From contig CANRDO010000019.1 in assembly GCA_947629385.1 (NCBI GenBank), forward strand, positions 1 to 55,563: a DNA stretch of 55,563 nt. The letters are read 5' to 3'. The notes beneath the pieces are model-generated. The model ran no database searches and had not been told where the DNA came from. It saw only the letters and a list, made by a program, of their open reading frames with translations. Origin of the DNA: an uncultured Lachnospiraceae bacterium (GTDB lineage: Bacteria > Bacillota > Clostridia > Lachnospirales > Lachnospiraceae). Below, one piece after another: positions 1 to 9,012 of the stretch. The translations under genes and the position numbers were made by a program. Each line of letters begins with the position of its first letter. The stretch's first letter is position 1.

Positions 1-80
1 TCTCTTACGGGAATACTCATTAACCTATGTTGTTTAACCGAGATGCTGGGTATGGAATCTCGGATTACAATTGACGGGAA

Positions 81-114
81 AATCCCCGGATGTACCGATC
101 TGCATCCGGGGATT
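81..114 (-). terminator. Inverted repeat, likely terminator of the metallophosphoesterase gene
   Basis: Two perfect 12-bp arms (AATCCCCGGATG and its complement) enclose a 10-nt loop about 30 bp beyond the stop codon of the metallophosphoesterase gene. Read on the minus strand, only a short T run follows, so this is a plausible but weak intrinsic terminator. A second, 7-bp inverted repeat lies at 38-63. No gene end is visible in 1-80. Confidence 0.55.
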
Positions 115-142
115 CGCCTGTTTTCTCAATTTTACTCCGATT

Positions 143-1348
143 TTATTCCGATACTGATTTAAATGTAATCTCAATATCGCACACTTCCGGGATCGTGCAG
201 ACGCGCATATTCGGCCCGAAAAGCCCCACGCCGGAGGTCACGATATTGTGCATGTTTCCTTTCTTTATGTAACCGCAGGCGTTCTCCCAGACCAGACGGC
301 AGGTCAGATTCAGCGGAAATACCTGTCCGTCATGCGTGTGTCCGCACAAGTCTACGTCAACGCCGGCGTCAGAGAGCTCCTGCAACTCCTTCGGCTCATG
401 GTCGATAACGATCAAAGGCTTTGCCGGATCCAATCCTTCCGTGATCTCTTCCGGCGTCTTTCGCTGCCTGATTCCCCTTCCGGGACGCTCCGCATCCGGC
501 CTCCCATACAAATAAAAGCTGTCGTCGATCAGCACATATTCGTCGCGCAGCAGTCGGATATTTGCCTTCTCCAGAAATTCGTCCATCTCCGGACTGCTCA
601 TCTTCTCTTTGCTGTTGCCTCCGAAGGTGAAGCCGGCCAGGATTTTCTCCTCGATGTCGTGGTTCCCGTAGCAGGCGTACACGCCATACTTGCTCTCGAT
701 TCCCCGCAGGATCTCGCAGAGCCGTTCCTCATCCTCAAGCGCCTCATACTCATTGTCAAAGATATCGCCTGCGATCACGACCAGGTCCGGCTGAATCGCG
801 TTGATCTTCTTCACCATATTCTGCATGCGTATACACCCGATGTTGTAGCCAAGGTGCATGTCGGCGACCAGCGCCACCCGCAGCGTATCCAGCTCTCCGC
901 CGTCCTTCGGAACCTCGACCTCATAGCGCGTCGTGCGGATCACCCGCGCGTTCAATACGCCATAGGTGCTGACGCCCGCAATGATCAGAATACACAGCGC
1001 TCCCACACAGGCGAAGACCTTCCGCGAGCGGAGCTTCTCCTGATCGATCCGCTTGCATCGCTTCAGGATCAGAGCGATCAGATCCGCAGCCCCGACGGTC
1101 AGCACCGTATACAGCATCACGCCCAGCCAGTAATTACCGATCAGCTTCATAAGGCGCTCAAGCTTTCCGTTCGGGAGAAAGAAACCCACAAGCATCGCGG
1201 AGGCGACAAACAGGTAGAGTAATACGACTGTCACCCTCACCCAGATCTTCGTCAGAATTCCGTGGCAGGCTGCCATCCACTTAAAAAGCCTGTGAAGAAG
1301 ATATACGCTCAACAAAATGTAGAGCGGTGATAAAAGTAAAGCTCCCAT
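143..1348 (-). CDS. Membrane-anchored calcineurin-like metallophosphoesterase
   Basis: Predicted membrane phosphoesterase of 401 residues. Four hydrophobic segments (about 1-24, 38-58, 70-95 and 111-133) precede a calcineurin-like domain from about 150 to the end. The metal-binding signatures are all present in order: ADMHLG (162-167), GDIFDNE (194-200), YGNHD (227-231), DHEP (316-319) and GHTHDGQ (336-342). In this family these residues bind a dinuclear metal centre. The substrate cannot be read from the sequence; YkuE-like family members act on lipids or cell-envelope phosphoesters. The gene starts 31 bp after the aquaporin stop codon and is probably cotranscribed with it. The start is preceded by AGGAG at a rather long spacing. 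Confidence 0.88.
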   Translation of the reverse strand: MGALLLSPLYILLSVYLLHRLFKWMAACHGILTKIWVRVTVVLLYLFVASAMLVGFFLPNGKLERLMKLIGNYWLGVMLYTVLTVGAADLIALILKRCKRIDQEKLRSRKVFACVGALCILIIAGVSTYGVLNARVIRTTRYEVEVPKDGGELDTLRVALVADMHLGYNIGCIRMQNMVKKINAIQPDLVVIAGDIFDNEYEALEDEERLCEILRGIESKYGVYACYGNHDIEEKILAGFTFGGNSKEKMSSPEMDEFLEKANIRLLRDEYVLIDDSFYLYGRPDAERPGRGIRQRKTPEEITEGLDPAKPLIVIDHEPKELQELSDAGVDVDLCGHTHDGQVFPLNLTCRLVWENACGYIKKGNMHNIVTSGVGLFGPNMRVCTIPEVCDIEITFKSVSE

Positions 1349-1379
1349 GACCTGCTGCTCCTATCCACAGGAAAGTATC

Positions 1380-2072
1380 TTATCCTTCGCTGCTCAGTGC
1401 CTTGTAGACGACAGCCGCAAGCGCCGCGCCCACAAGCGGACCTACAATAAATACCCACACGCAGCCAAGCGGCGCAGCGTTGCCATTGAACGCGGCCACG
1501 ATCGCCGGGCCGAGGCTTCTGGCCGGGTTTACGCTCGTTCCGGTCAGGCCGATGCCGAGGATGTGTACCAGTGTCAGGGTAAAGCCGATCACGACACCCG
1601 CGAACGAACCGTGGTTCGCCTTCTTGTCCGTCACGCCCAGAATCGTCATCACAAAAATGAATGTCAGGACAGCCTCAACAAGAAGTCCCGCGACTGCGCT
1701 TCCGTTCACGCCTGCAAGGCCATTGGATCCAAATTCGCCGGTCATGTCCGTCACGCCGCCGGATGTAAAAATCGCCATCAGGACAAGCGCGCCTGCGAAA
1801 GCGCCAAGGCACTGCGAAATCACATAACCGATGAAATCCTTCACGTCCATACCGCCGCTCAACAGCACTCCAAGCGATACCGCCGGATTGATATGACAGC
1901 CGGAGATATTACCGACACAGTAGGCCATCCCCACGATCACAAGGCCGAACGCAAGCGCCGTCAGAATGTAGCCGCCGCCCGCAGCCGCGTCGCAGCCGAC
2001 CAGCATCGCCGTACCGCAGCCGAGGATGACCAGAACCGCAGTTCCAATAAACTCCGCAATATACTTCTTCAT
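1380..2072 (-). CDS. Aquaporin / MIP family channel (AqpZ-like)
   Basis: A 230-residue, six-helix membrane channel. It carries the two family half-helix motifs: NPA at 62-64 in GCHINPAVSLG and NPA at 182-184 in GTSVNPARSLGPA. The Arg after the second NPA belongs to the selectivity filter. The GTSVNPARS context and the short length resemble water-type AqpZ channels more than glycerol facilitators (GlpF normally has NPARD and about 280 residues), so water is the better substrate guess. No glycerol kinase gene is nearby. An AAAGGAGG ribosome binding site and a sigma-A-like promoter lie upstream, and the metallophosphoesterase gene follows. Confidence 0.88.
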   Translation of the reverse strand: MKKYIAEFIGTAVLVILGCGTAMLVGCDAAAGGGYILTALAFGLVIVGMAYCVGNISGCHINPAVSLGVLLSGGMDVKDFIGYVISQCLGAFAGALVLMAIFTSGGVTDMTGEFGSNGLAGVNGSAVAGLLVEAVLTFIFVMTILGVTDKKANHGSFAGVVIGFTLTLVHILGIGLTGTSVNPARSLGPAIVAAFNGNAAPLGCVWVFIVGPLVGAALAAVVYKALSSEG

Positions 2073-2132
2073 GTTTCGTTCCTCCTTTTGAGAATACGTT
2101 TATTTCCGATAATTATGAAGTCGGATACATTA

Positions 2133-2160
2133 ATTATACCTGAAAACAAAAATATTGCAA
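2133..2160 (-). promoter_or_regulatory. Sigma-A-type promoter of the aquaporin gene
   Basis: On the minus strand, TTGCAA (-35) and a perfect TATAAT (-10) are 16 bp apart in AT-rich DNA, about 60 bp upstream of the aquaporin start codon. Confidence 0.6.
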
Positions 2161-2261
2161 ATACTTTCCTTTTTTATCTCACAATTCCGGAAAGGAAATA
2201 TGTACTGTTCAGACTAGGCCGAAGCACTTGCTGCTGAGGCCGTAAGAAAGTGATTCAGGAG

Positions 2262-2332
2262 GCAGTTTGGGCTTCGCGAAGCGAATTTGCATGCCCAAAC
2301 TGCTCGTTACTGCTCACGGAGTGAACAGTAAC
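2262..2332. repeat. Pair of long perfect hairpins in the ppdK-aquaporin intergenic region
   Basis: The 415-bp gap between the aquaporin and ppdK genes holds two adjacent stem-loops. The first has perfect 11-bp arms GCAGTTTGGGC / GCCCAAACTGC (2262-2272 and 2293-2303), with a loop that itself contains the palindrome TTCGCGAAGCGAA. The second (2306-2332) has arms GTTACTG / CAGTAAC plus an inner TCAC / GTGA stem. Neither has a T tract. The compact, palindromic design suggests a dispersed intergenic repeat rather than a terminator, but copies elsewhere in the genome cannot be seen from here. Confidence 0.55.
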
Positions 2333-2358
2333 ATCAGACACATGCTGCCGGGAGGGAC

Positions 2359-2406
2359 AAAAAAAGACCCCGGAGGATGACGTTTTGCCATCGCTCCAAG
2401 GTCTTT
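2359..2406 (-). terminator. Intrinsic terminator of ppdK
   Basis: Minus-strand arms AAAGACC and GGTCTTT, extended inward by G-U pairs and GGAG/CTCC and GATG/CATC stems, are followed directly by seven T. The hairpin lies about 80 bp after the ppdK stop codon. Confidence 0.85.
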
Positions 2407-2487
2407 GTACTGTTTATTGATGCACTGTTTTATTTTGCTCTTTTTCGGTGATTCCTGTTTGCCCCGAAATACATACCTTTTTCTTGT

Positions 2488-5112
2488 TTACTTCTCAGCG
2501 ATCGCCGCCTGCGCCGCCGCAAGTCTCGCAATCGGCACACGGAACGGTGAGCAGGACACATAGTCCAGGCCGAGCTTGTGGCAGAACTCCACGGAAGTCG
2601 GATCGCCGCCGTGCTCGCCGCAGATGCCAATGTGCAGGTTCGGATTCGCCGGTTTGCCGAGCTTGATCGCGATCTCCATGAGCTTGCCTACACCTGTCTG
2701 GTCGAGCTTCGCGAACGGATCGTTTTCGAAGATCTTCGCGTCGTAGTAGGCGTTCAGGAACTTGCCTGCGTCGTCGCGAGAGAAGCCGTAGCACATCTGC
2801 GTGAGGTCGTTCGTGCCGAAGCAGAAAAAGTCCGCTTCCTTCGCGATCTCATCCGCTGTCAAAGCCGCGCGAGGAATCTCGATCATCGTGCCGACCTGGT
2901 ACTTCAAGTCCGCGCCTGCCGCCGCGATCTCTGCGTCCGCGGTCTCCACGACCGTCTTCTTGACATACTTCAGCTCCTTATTGTCGCCGACGAGCGGGAT
3001 CATGATCTCCGGGCAGATATTCCAGTCCGGATGTCTCTTCTTGACATTGATCGCCGCGCGGATGACCGCCTGTGTCTGCATCTTCGCGATCTCCGGATAG
3101 GTAACCGCCAGACGGCAGCCGCGGTGACCCATCATCGGGTTGAACTCGTGCAGGGAGTCGATGATCGCCTTGATCACGTCGACGCTCTTGCCCTGCGCTT
3201 CTGCCAGCTTCTCGATGTCCGCCTCCTCGGTCGGGACGAACTCATGCAGCGGCGGATCCAGGAAACGGATCGTGACCGGATTGCCCTCGAGCGCCTCGTA
3301 GAGCTCCTCGAAGTCGCTCTGCTGCTCCGGAAGGATCTTCTCAAGCGCCTTCTCTCTCTCTTCTACCGTCTCGGAGCAGATCATCTCACGGAACGCGTCG
3401 ATACGGTTGCCGTTGAAGAACATGTGCTCGGTGCGGCAAAGGCCGATGCCCTCGGCGCCCAGCTCGCGTGCTCTCTTCGCGTCTGCCGGCGTGTCCGCGT
3501 TCGTGCGAACCTTGAGTTTGCGGTACTTGTCCGCCCACGTCATGATCCTGCCGAACTCGCCCGCGATCGAAGCCGGAACCGTCGGGATGATGCCGTCGTA
3601 GATATTGCCGGTGGAGCCGTCCAGGGAGATCGCGTCGCCCTCGTGGTACTCCTTGCCGTTCAAGGTAAATTTCTTATTTGCCTCGTCCATCGTGATATCG
3701 CCGCAGCCGGATACACAGCAGGTTCCCATGCCGCGCGCCACGACCGCCGCATGGCTCGTCATGCCGCCGCGCACCGTGAGGATACCCTGCGCGCTCTTCA
3801 TGCCCTCAATGTCCTCCGGTGAGGTCTCAAGGCGGACAAGCACGACCTTCTCGCCTCTTCCCGCCCATGCCTTCGCATCCTCAGCCGAGAATACGATCTT
3901 GCCGCAGGCAGCTCCCGGCGACGCGCCGAGCGCTTTCGCGATCGGAGTGGCAGCCTTCAGCGCGGCAGCATCGAACTGCGGGTGAAGCAGCGTGTCCAGA
4001 TTTCTCGGGTCGATCATCGCGACCGCTTTCTCCTCGGTGATCATGCCCTCGTCCACGAGGTCGCAGGCGATCTTCAGCGCTGCCTGCGCGGTCCTCTTGC
4101 CGTTTCGCGTCTGCAGCATGTAGAGGTGCCTGTCCTCGATCGTGAACTCCATATCCTGCATGTCTCTGTAGTGATCCTCCAGAGTCTTGCAGATCGTCGT
4201 GAACTGCTCGAACACCTCCGGCATCTCCTGCTCAAGCTGCGCGATCTTCTGCGGCGTGCGAACGCCTGCCACGACGTCCTCGCCCTGCGCGTTCAGCAGG
4301 AACTCGCCCATCAGCTTCTTCTCGCCGGTCGCCGGATCGCGTGTGAACGCGACGCCCGTGCCGGATGTATTGCCCATATTGCCGAATGCCATCATCTGTA
4401 CGTTGACCGCGGTACCCCAGGAATACGGGATATCGTTGTCGCGGCGGTACACGTTCGCGCGAGGGTTGTCCCATGAACGGAAGACGGCCTTGATTGCCTC
4501 CATGAGCTGTACCTTCGGGTCGGTCGGGAAATCGGAACCGATCTTCTCCTTGTACTCTGCCTTGAACTGGTTCGCCAGCTCCTTCAGATCCTCAGCCGTC
4601 AGCTCAACGTCCTGCTTCACGCCCTTCTCAGCCTTCATCTTGTCGATCAGCTCTTCGAAATATTTCTTGCCGACCTCCATGACGACGTCCGAGAACATCT
4701 GGATAAATCTGCGGTAGCAGTCCCACGCCCAGCGCGGATTGCCGGACTTCTTCGCCAGCACCTCGACCACCTCTTCATTCAGGCCGAGGTTCAGGATCGT
4801 GTCCATCATGCCCGGCATGGAAGCGCGCGCGCCGGAGCGGACCGACACGAGAAGCGGATTCTCCTTATCGCCGAACTTCTTGCCGGTGATGCCTTCCATC
4901 TTCTCGATCGCCACCATGATCTGCCCCATAATCTCGTCGTTGATCTTCCTGCCGTCCTCGTAGTACTGCGTGCAGGCCTCCGTCGTGATCGTGAAGCCCT
5001 GAGGCACCGGAAGTCCGAGGTTCGTCATCTCAGCGAGATTGGCGCCCTTGCCGCCGAGCAGGTTCCGCATGTTGGCATTTCCCTCTGTAAACATGTATAC
5101 CCATTTTGTCAT
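2488..5112 (-). CDS. ppdK: Pyruvate, phosphate dikinase
   Basis: Interconverts pyruvate + ATP + phosphate and phosphoenolpyruvate + AMP + PPi. Length is 874 residues, normal for the family. The N-terminal ATP-grasp domain begins MTKWVYMF and contains the GGKGANLAEM motif. The swivelling phosphohistidine domain has GGMTSHAAVVARGMG around residue 455, where the His carries the phosphate. The C-terminal PEP/pyruvate barrel contains GTNDLTQ and the GICGEHGGDP motif. The start at 5112 lies 10 nt after AGGAGG; an ATG 9 nt upstream abuts the site and is less likely. It has its own promoter and terminator. It lies next to the PPi-type phosphofructokinase gene, which fits PPi-linked glycolysis. Confidence 0.97.
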   Translation of the reverse strand: MTKWVYMFTEGNANMRNLLGGKGANLAEMTNLGLPVPQGFTITTEACTQYYEDGRKINDEIMGQIMVAIEKMEGITGKKFGDKENPLLVSVRSGARASMPGMMDTILNLGLNEEVVEVLAKKSGNPRWAWDCYRRFIQMFSDVVMEVGKKYFEELIDKMKAEKGVKQDVELTAEDLKELANQFKAEYKEKIGSDFPTDPKVQLMEAIKAVFRSWDNPRANVYRRDNDIPYSWGTAVNVQMMAFGNMGNTSGTGVAFTRDPATGEKKLMGEFLLNAQGEDVVAGVRTPQKIAQLEQEMPEVFEQFTTICKTLEDHYRDMQDMEFTIEDRHLYMLQTRNGKRTAQAALKIACDLVDEGMITEEKAVAMIDPRNLDTLLHPQFDAAALKAATPIAKALGASPGAACGKIVFSAEDAKAWAGRGEKVVLVRLETSPEDIEGMKSAQGILTVRGGMTSHAAVVARGMGTCCVSGCGDITMDEANKKFTLNGKEYHEGDAISLDGSTGNIYDGIIPTVPASIAGEFGRIMTWADKYRKLKVRTNADTPADAKRARELGAEGIGLCRTEHMFFNGNRIDAFREMICSETVEEREKALEKILPEQQSDFEELYEALEGNPVTIRFLDPPLHEFVPTEEADIEKLAEAQGKSVDVIKAIIDSLHEFNPMMGHRGCRLAVTYPEIAKMQTQAVIRAAINVKKRHPDWNICPEIMIPLVGDNKELKYVKKTVVETADAEIAAAGADLKYQVGTMIEIPRAALTADEIAKEADFFCFGTNDLTQMCYGFSRDDAGKFLNAYYDAKIFENDPFAKLDQTGVGKLMEIAIKLGKPANPNLHIGICGEHGGDPTSVEFCHKLGLDYVSCSPFRVPIARLAAAQAAIAEK

Positions 5113-5160
5113 GCTGCTCATTCCTCCTAAAATATAGTAGAATATCTTTCCATGTATATA

Positions 5161-5188
5161 ATTGTAACATATTTCCTGTTTGAGTCAA
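5161..5188 (-). promoter_or_regulatory. Sigma-A-type promoter of ppdK
   Basis: Minus-strand TTGACT (-35), 16-bp spacer and TACAAT (-10), about 50 bp upstream of ppdK. The AGGAGG ribosome binding site follows. An AACAC/GTGTT inverted repeat lies farther upstream at 5223-5234 and could be a regulator site, but I cannot assign it. Confidence 0.6.
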
Positions 5189-5273
5189 GGAAATACTGCA
5201 CTTTTTTATGCATAATTTCACAAACACTTGTGTTTTTCGTGAATGTTTTGTCAAATATAGATGAAAGATGTAC

Positions 5274-5353
5274 AAAAAAAGGATCCGGCGGCTCGCCATA
5301 TTCTCTGTCCCGAACATGCCGGTCGGGCAGACATGGCGAACTCTTCCGGATCC
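5274..5353 (-). terminator. Long intrinsic terminator of pfp
   Basis: Outer arms GGATCCGG / CCGGATCC, inner arms CGCCAT / ATGGCG and CCCGA / TCGGG form an 80-nt hairpin that ends in seven T on the minus strand. It lies directly downstream of the phosphofructokinase stop codon. It separates that gene from ppdK. Confidence 0.88.
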
Positions 5354-5373
5354 GTCTGCTGCTTTGCTTTCTT

Positions 5374-6621
5374 TTACTTACGATACGTATCTCTGTTCAA
5401 AACAAGGTGCTTCGGCACGCCGTTCACCATCAGCGGGGTCAGCTCGCCGAGGATCAGCGGACGCGCATACTCCACGTAGCCCTCGCCGACGTCCGTGCCG
5501 TCGTTCACGATCCACTCGGCCGGAACCGGACGCTCCACGTTCGCGATCGCGTGGATGTCGTAGATGCTGTAGCCTACCTGGTACGGGCTGCGCTCCTTGA
5601 CGTCGATCGTGATCATCATGCCGGTCTTGCCCTCATCAGCAGCTTTGCACGCCAGATAGCCTACGTTGAACGCCTCGTTGATGTCGTTCAGGGAAGCGAT
5701 GTGAGTAGCCGCCCTCTGCAGGGTGGAGAACTCGATCGCACGGGTCTTCAGGCCGGTCTCAGCCGCGATCTTGTTCGCCAGCACAACCGCGCAGCCGGAA
5801 AGCTGCTTGTGGCCGAACGCGTCCACGTAGTCGGAACCGCCGCCGAGCTCGCAGACAAATCTGCCGTCCGCGATCTTGATGCCCTCGGACACCGCGATCA
5901 CCACGGAGCTCTTCTTCTCCGCCAGATCCTTGACTCTCGCCATGAAGTCGTCCATATCGAAGGTCACTTCCGGAAGGTAGATCATATCCGGACCCTCGCA
6001 GTCCTCGTCCCTGGAAAGCGCTGCGGCCGCCGTCAGCCAGCCCGCGTGCCGTCCCATGATCTCAACCACGCATACGGTCGGCTTCTCGATGCCGAAGCTC
6101 GCGTTGTCGCGGATGATCTCCTTCATGGAAGTTGCAATATACTTCGCCGCGGAACCATAGCCCGGGCAGTGATCGGTGATCGGAAGGTCGTTGTCGATCG
6201 TCTTCGGCACGCCCATGAATCTCTGGCTCTTGCCCTTGAGCGCCGCGTAGTCGGACAGCATCTTGATCGTGTCCATGGAATCGTTGCCGCCGATGTAGAA
6301 CAGGCACTCGATATCATACTTCTCCATGATCGCGAAGATCTTATCGTAGACCTCCTCGTTGCCCTCGATCTTCGGGAGCTTATAACGGCAGGAGCCGAGG
6401 AACGCCGACGGAGTCCTCTTCAGGAGCTCGATGTCCTTGTCCTCCTTGATGTACTCGCCCATGTCCACCAGGTCCTCGTTCAGGAATCCCTGGATGCCGT
6501 GATGCATGCCGTAAATCTTCTTGACGCCGAGCCCTCTGGCCTTGCTGACCACGCCCGCGAGGCTGGAATTGATGACCGCCGTCGGGCCGCCCGACTGACC
6601 TACTACAATGTTTCCTTTCAT
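5374..6621 (-). CDS. pfp: 6-phosphofructokinase, PPi-dependent type
   Basis: Phosphorylates fructose 6-phosphate, probably with pyrophosphate instead of ATP. Of 415 residues, the N-terminus has the phosphodonor loop GQSGGPT (8-14). GGNDS at 111-115 has Asp where ATP enzymes have Gly (GGDGS), and PKTIDND at 139-145 has Lys where ATP enzymes have PGTIDND. In this family these two changes mark PPi users. MGRHAGW for sugar-phosphate binding follows near 188. GGAGG precedes the start. The neighbour ppdK makes or uses PPi. No ATP-type pfkA is in the window, so whether this is the only phosphofructokinase is unknown. Confidence 0.93.
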   Translation of the reverse strand: MKGNIVVGQSGGPTAVINSSLAGVVSKARGLGVKKIYGMHHGIQGFLNEDLVDMGEYIKEDKDIELLKRTPSAFLGSCRYKLPKIEGNEEVYDKIFAIMEKYDIECLFYIGGNDSMDTIKMLSDYAALKGKSQRFMGVPKTIDNDLPITDHCPGYGSAAKYIATSMKEIIRDNASFGIEKPTVCVVEIMGRHAGWLTAAAALSRDEDCEGPDMIYLPEVTFDMDDFMARVKDLAEKKSSVVIAVSEGIKIADGRFVCELGGGSDYVDAFGHKQLSGCAVVLANKIAAETGLKTRAIEFSTLQRAATHIASLNDINEAFNVGYLACKAADEGKTGMMITIDVKERSPYQVGYSIYDIHAIANVERPVPAEWIVNDGTDVGEGYVEYARPLILGELTPLMVNGVPKHLVLNRDTYRK

Positions 6622-6660
6622 AATGAAACTCCTCCTGTATGTTTTTTATTTGTGATTTAT

Positions 6661-6726
6661 ATAAAGCCCACGAATTGCTTCGTGCCTTCGGCACTTACGC
6701 AATTCTACATTGAGACCAGGCTTTAT
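6661..6726 (-). other. Three-tier nested stem-loop between glyS and pfp
   Basis: Three perfectly paired nested stems sit two bases after the glyS stop codon: ATAAAGCC / GGCTTTAT (6661-6668, 6719-6726), GAATTGC / GCAATTC (6672-6678, 6699-6705) and GTGCC / GGCAC (6682-6686, 6690-6694). There is no run of T after it on the minus strand, so it is a weak intrinsic terminator at best. An RNA-processing or stability element, or a dispersed repeat, are alternatives. Confidence 0.6.
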
Positions 6727-6728
6727 CA

Positions 6729-8117
6729 CTACCACTCAAATTTCTTCTCGAAGTATGCCTTCAGATCCTCGATCTTCACGCGCTCCTGCTCCATCGTATC
6801 GCGGTCGCGCACGGTCACGGCGCCGTCCGTCTCGGAATCGAAATCATAGGTGACGCAGAACGGCGTCCCGATCTCATCCTGCCTGCGGTAGCGCTTGCCG
6901 ATGTTGCCCCTGTCGTCGAATTCACAGTTGTAATACTTTGTGAGCATCGTGTAGACCTTCTCCGCGCCCTCGTTCAGCTTCTTTGAAAGCGGCAGCACGC
7001 CGATCTTAACCGGGGCGAGCGCCGGATGGAAATGAAGCACGGTGCGCATGTCGCCTCCCTCAAGCTCCTCCTCATCGTAGGCGCTGCAAAGGAACGCCAG
7101 CACGACACGGTCCGCGCCGAGCGACGGCTCGATCACGAACGGAATGTATTTCTCCTTCTTCTCATCGTCGAAGTAAGACATATCCTCGCCGGACACATTC
7201 TGGTGCTGCGTCAGGTCGTAGTTCGTGCGGTCCGCGATGCCCCAGAGCTCGCCCCAGCCGAACGGGAACAGGAACTCGATGTCCGTCGTCGCCTTGCTGT
7301 AGAAGGAAAGCTCCTCCTTCTCATGGTCGCGCACGCGCATCTCCTCTTCCTTCATGCCCAGCGACTTCAGCCAGTTAATGCAGTAGCTTCTCCAGTAGTC
7401 GAACCACTCGAGATCCGTGTCCGGCACACAGAAGAACTCGAGCTCCATCTGCTCGAACTCGCGGGTGCGGAACGTGAAGTTGCCCGGCGTGATCTCGTTG
7501 CGGAACGACTTGCCGATCTGCGCGATGCCGAACGGCACCTTCTTGCGGGACGTCCGCTGCACATTCTTGAAATTGACGAAGATACCCTGAGCCGTCTCCG
7601 GACGCAGGTAGACCGTATTTTTCGCGTCCTCGGTCACGCCCTGGAAGGTTTTGAACATCAGGTTGAACTGGCGGATATCGGTAAAATTGTGCTTGCCGCA
7701 GGACGGGCACGGAATGTTGTGCTCTTCGATGAAGTTTTTCATCTCCTCCTGTGAGAACGCGTCAACCGATTTCTCCAGAGTGATCCCCTGCTCCTTGCAG
7801 AAATCCTCGATGATCTTGTCCGCGCGGAAACGCTCATGGCACTCCTTGCAGTCCATCAGCGGATCCGAAAATCCGCCGAGATGCCCGGATGCCACCCAGG
7901 TCTGCGGGTTCATCAGGATCGCGCAGTCCACGCCGACGTTGTACGGGTTCTCCGTGACAAACTTCTGCCACCACGCCTTCTTGACATTATTTTTCAGCTC
8001 CACGCCAAGATTGCCGTAATCCCAGGTGTTCGCAAGTCCGCCGTAAATCTCGGAGCCCGGGTATACAAATCCTCTGCCCTTCGCGAGAGCGACAATCTTC
8101 TCCATCGTCTTTTCCAT
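6729..8117 (-). CDS. glyS: Glycyl-tRNA synthetase (single-chain class II)
   Basis: Attaches glycine to tRNA-Gly. At 462 residues it is the homodimeric, single-polypeptide type, not the alpha/beta (GlyQ + GlyS) type. It starts with the typical [22 protein letters not shown] region. Class II motif 2 is visible in [20 protein letters not shown], and the C-terminal half has the anticodon-binding fold ending at YFEKKFEW. A zinc-type pair CPSC is present near residue 138. AGGAG lies upstream at good spacing. No T-box leader fits in the 76-bp gap before the gene. A partial tRNA-Gly lies at the far end of the window. Confidence 0.96.
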   Translation of the reverse strand: MEKTMEKIVALAKGRGFVYPGSEIYGGLANTWDYGNLGVELKNNVKKAWWQKFVTENPYNVGVDCAILMNPQTWVASGHLGGFSDPLMDCKECHERFRADKIIEDFCKEQGITLEKSVDAFSQEEMKNFIEEHNIPCPSCGKHNFTDIRQFNLMFKTFQGVTEDAKNTVYLRPETAQGIFVNFKNVQRTSRKKVPFGIAQIGKSFRNEITPGNFTFRTREFEQMELEFFCVPDTDLEWFDYWRSYCINWLKSLGMKEEEMRVRDHEKEELSFYSKATTDIEFLFPFGWGELWGIADRTNYDLTQHQNVSGEDMSYFDDEKKEKYIPFVIEPSLGADRVVLAFLCSAYDEEELEGGDMRTVLHFHPALAPVKIGVLPLSKKLNEGAEKVYTMLTKYYNCEFDDRGNIGKRYRRQDEIGTPFCVTYDFDSETDGAVTVRDRDTMEQERVKIEDLKAYFEKKFEW

Positions 8118-8193
8118 AATAATCTCCTCCGGTTTTCTTTATACTTATGGCCGCATTTTGAAAAAGCCGTCTTCATGCAGCCGCTAAAACAGC

Positions 8194-8901
8194 TCAATGA
8201 ATATCATCAAATATAACATAGACCCGGTTCGCCGCCGAGCGCTCCGTAAATGAAATCTCCTCACCCTTATAGACGTTGTTGGAAGGCAGGACAAGCTCTG
8301 TGGTTTCCTCCTGCTCTCCCGTCGCATTCACCACACTTTCTGAGAGAACATCGGCGTTCATGCTCGTATACAGGATGTCGCCCGGCACACGGACCTCCGC
8401 CGGCGCTTTCAGGATCAGCACCTGCTTATCCAGCTCGCGAACCACCTCGCTTCCATCCACCGAACCGCTCTGCACAGCGCCGTCCTTCACCTTCTTGTAC
8501 GGAACATCGAACAGATAGCCCTCAAGCTGAGCGCTGATGATCGTTCCGTAGAAAAATTCCGTATTATTAAAACTGGCATAGTCCTCGCAGCTAGCATATT
8601 TCAAACTCAGGCTGATGTTCTTGTCCTCTGTCTCCAGCTTTTCGATCCGGATCGTGTCCTCTCCGTGATCCGCGTTGTATTCCGCTACCTCTTTCTGGAT
8701 CATTGTCTGAAGCTCCGCGACGTCATAGTAAGCTGCGTCAAGCGTGTCGCTGATGATCTCCGTCACGCTCCCGTCCTCCGCGATCGACACCGCGGCCGGC
8801 TCCTCCGGCTTCCAGGAATCAATGCCAAGAGCCTCGCAGCCTGTGAGCATCAGAGTCCCGAGCGCCAGAAACGCGAGCATTCCCCTTCTTTTCCCTCTCA
8901 T
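8194..8901 (-). CDS. Conserved lipoprotein of unknown function
   Basis: A 235-residue lipoprotein. The short signal peptide ends in the lipobox LMLTGC, so the Cys at 22 should be lipidated and the protein anchored outside the membrane. The mature part (about 40-235) is acidic, has no transmembrane segment and no motif that I recognise. Its start follows GGGGAGG. It lies between recO and glyS on the same strand, 76 bp before glyS, and may be cotranscribed with them. I do not assign a function; its position next to glyS and recO does not predict one. Confidence 0.78.
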   Translation of the reverse strand: MRGKRRGMLAFLALGTLMLTGCEALGIDSWKPEEPAAVSIAEDGSVTEIISDTLDAAYYDVAELQTMIQKEVAEYNADHGEDTIRIEKLETEDKNISLSLKYASCEDYASFNNTEFFYGTIISAQLEGYLFDVPYKKVKDGAVQSGSVDGSEVVRELDKQVLILKAPAEVRVPGDILYTSMNADVLSESVVNATGEQEETTELVLPSNNVYKGEEISFTERSAANRVYVIFDDIH

Positions 8902-9012
8902 AAATATATCCTCCCCGCGGCTCTCTTCGCGTTTCGCGCTTCAAAAATTCCATCAGTATATTATACATGCAAAAGATTAAGGTTTCAACTACTTGTTTTG
9001 ATTTTAGGCATT

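Noticed and set aside
248..1222. Long plus-strand open frame opposite the metallophosphoesterase gene
   Set aside because: No recognisable motif and no good ribosome binding site; the minus-strand frame has all metal-binding motifs, so this is an antisense shadow. The same holds for similar plus-strand frames opposite ppdK, nifJ, pnp and infB.
8118..8193. T-box leader before glyS
   Set aside because: The gap is only 76 bp and has no specifier stem, T-box core or terminator.
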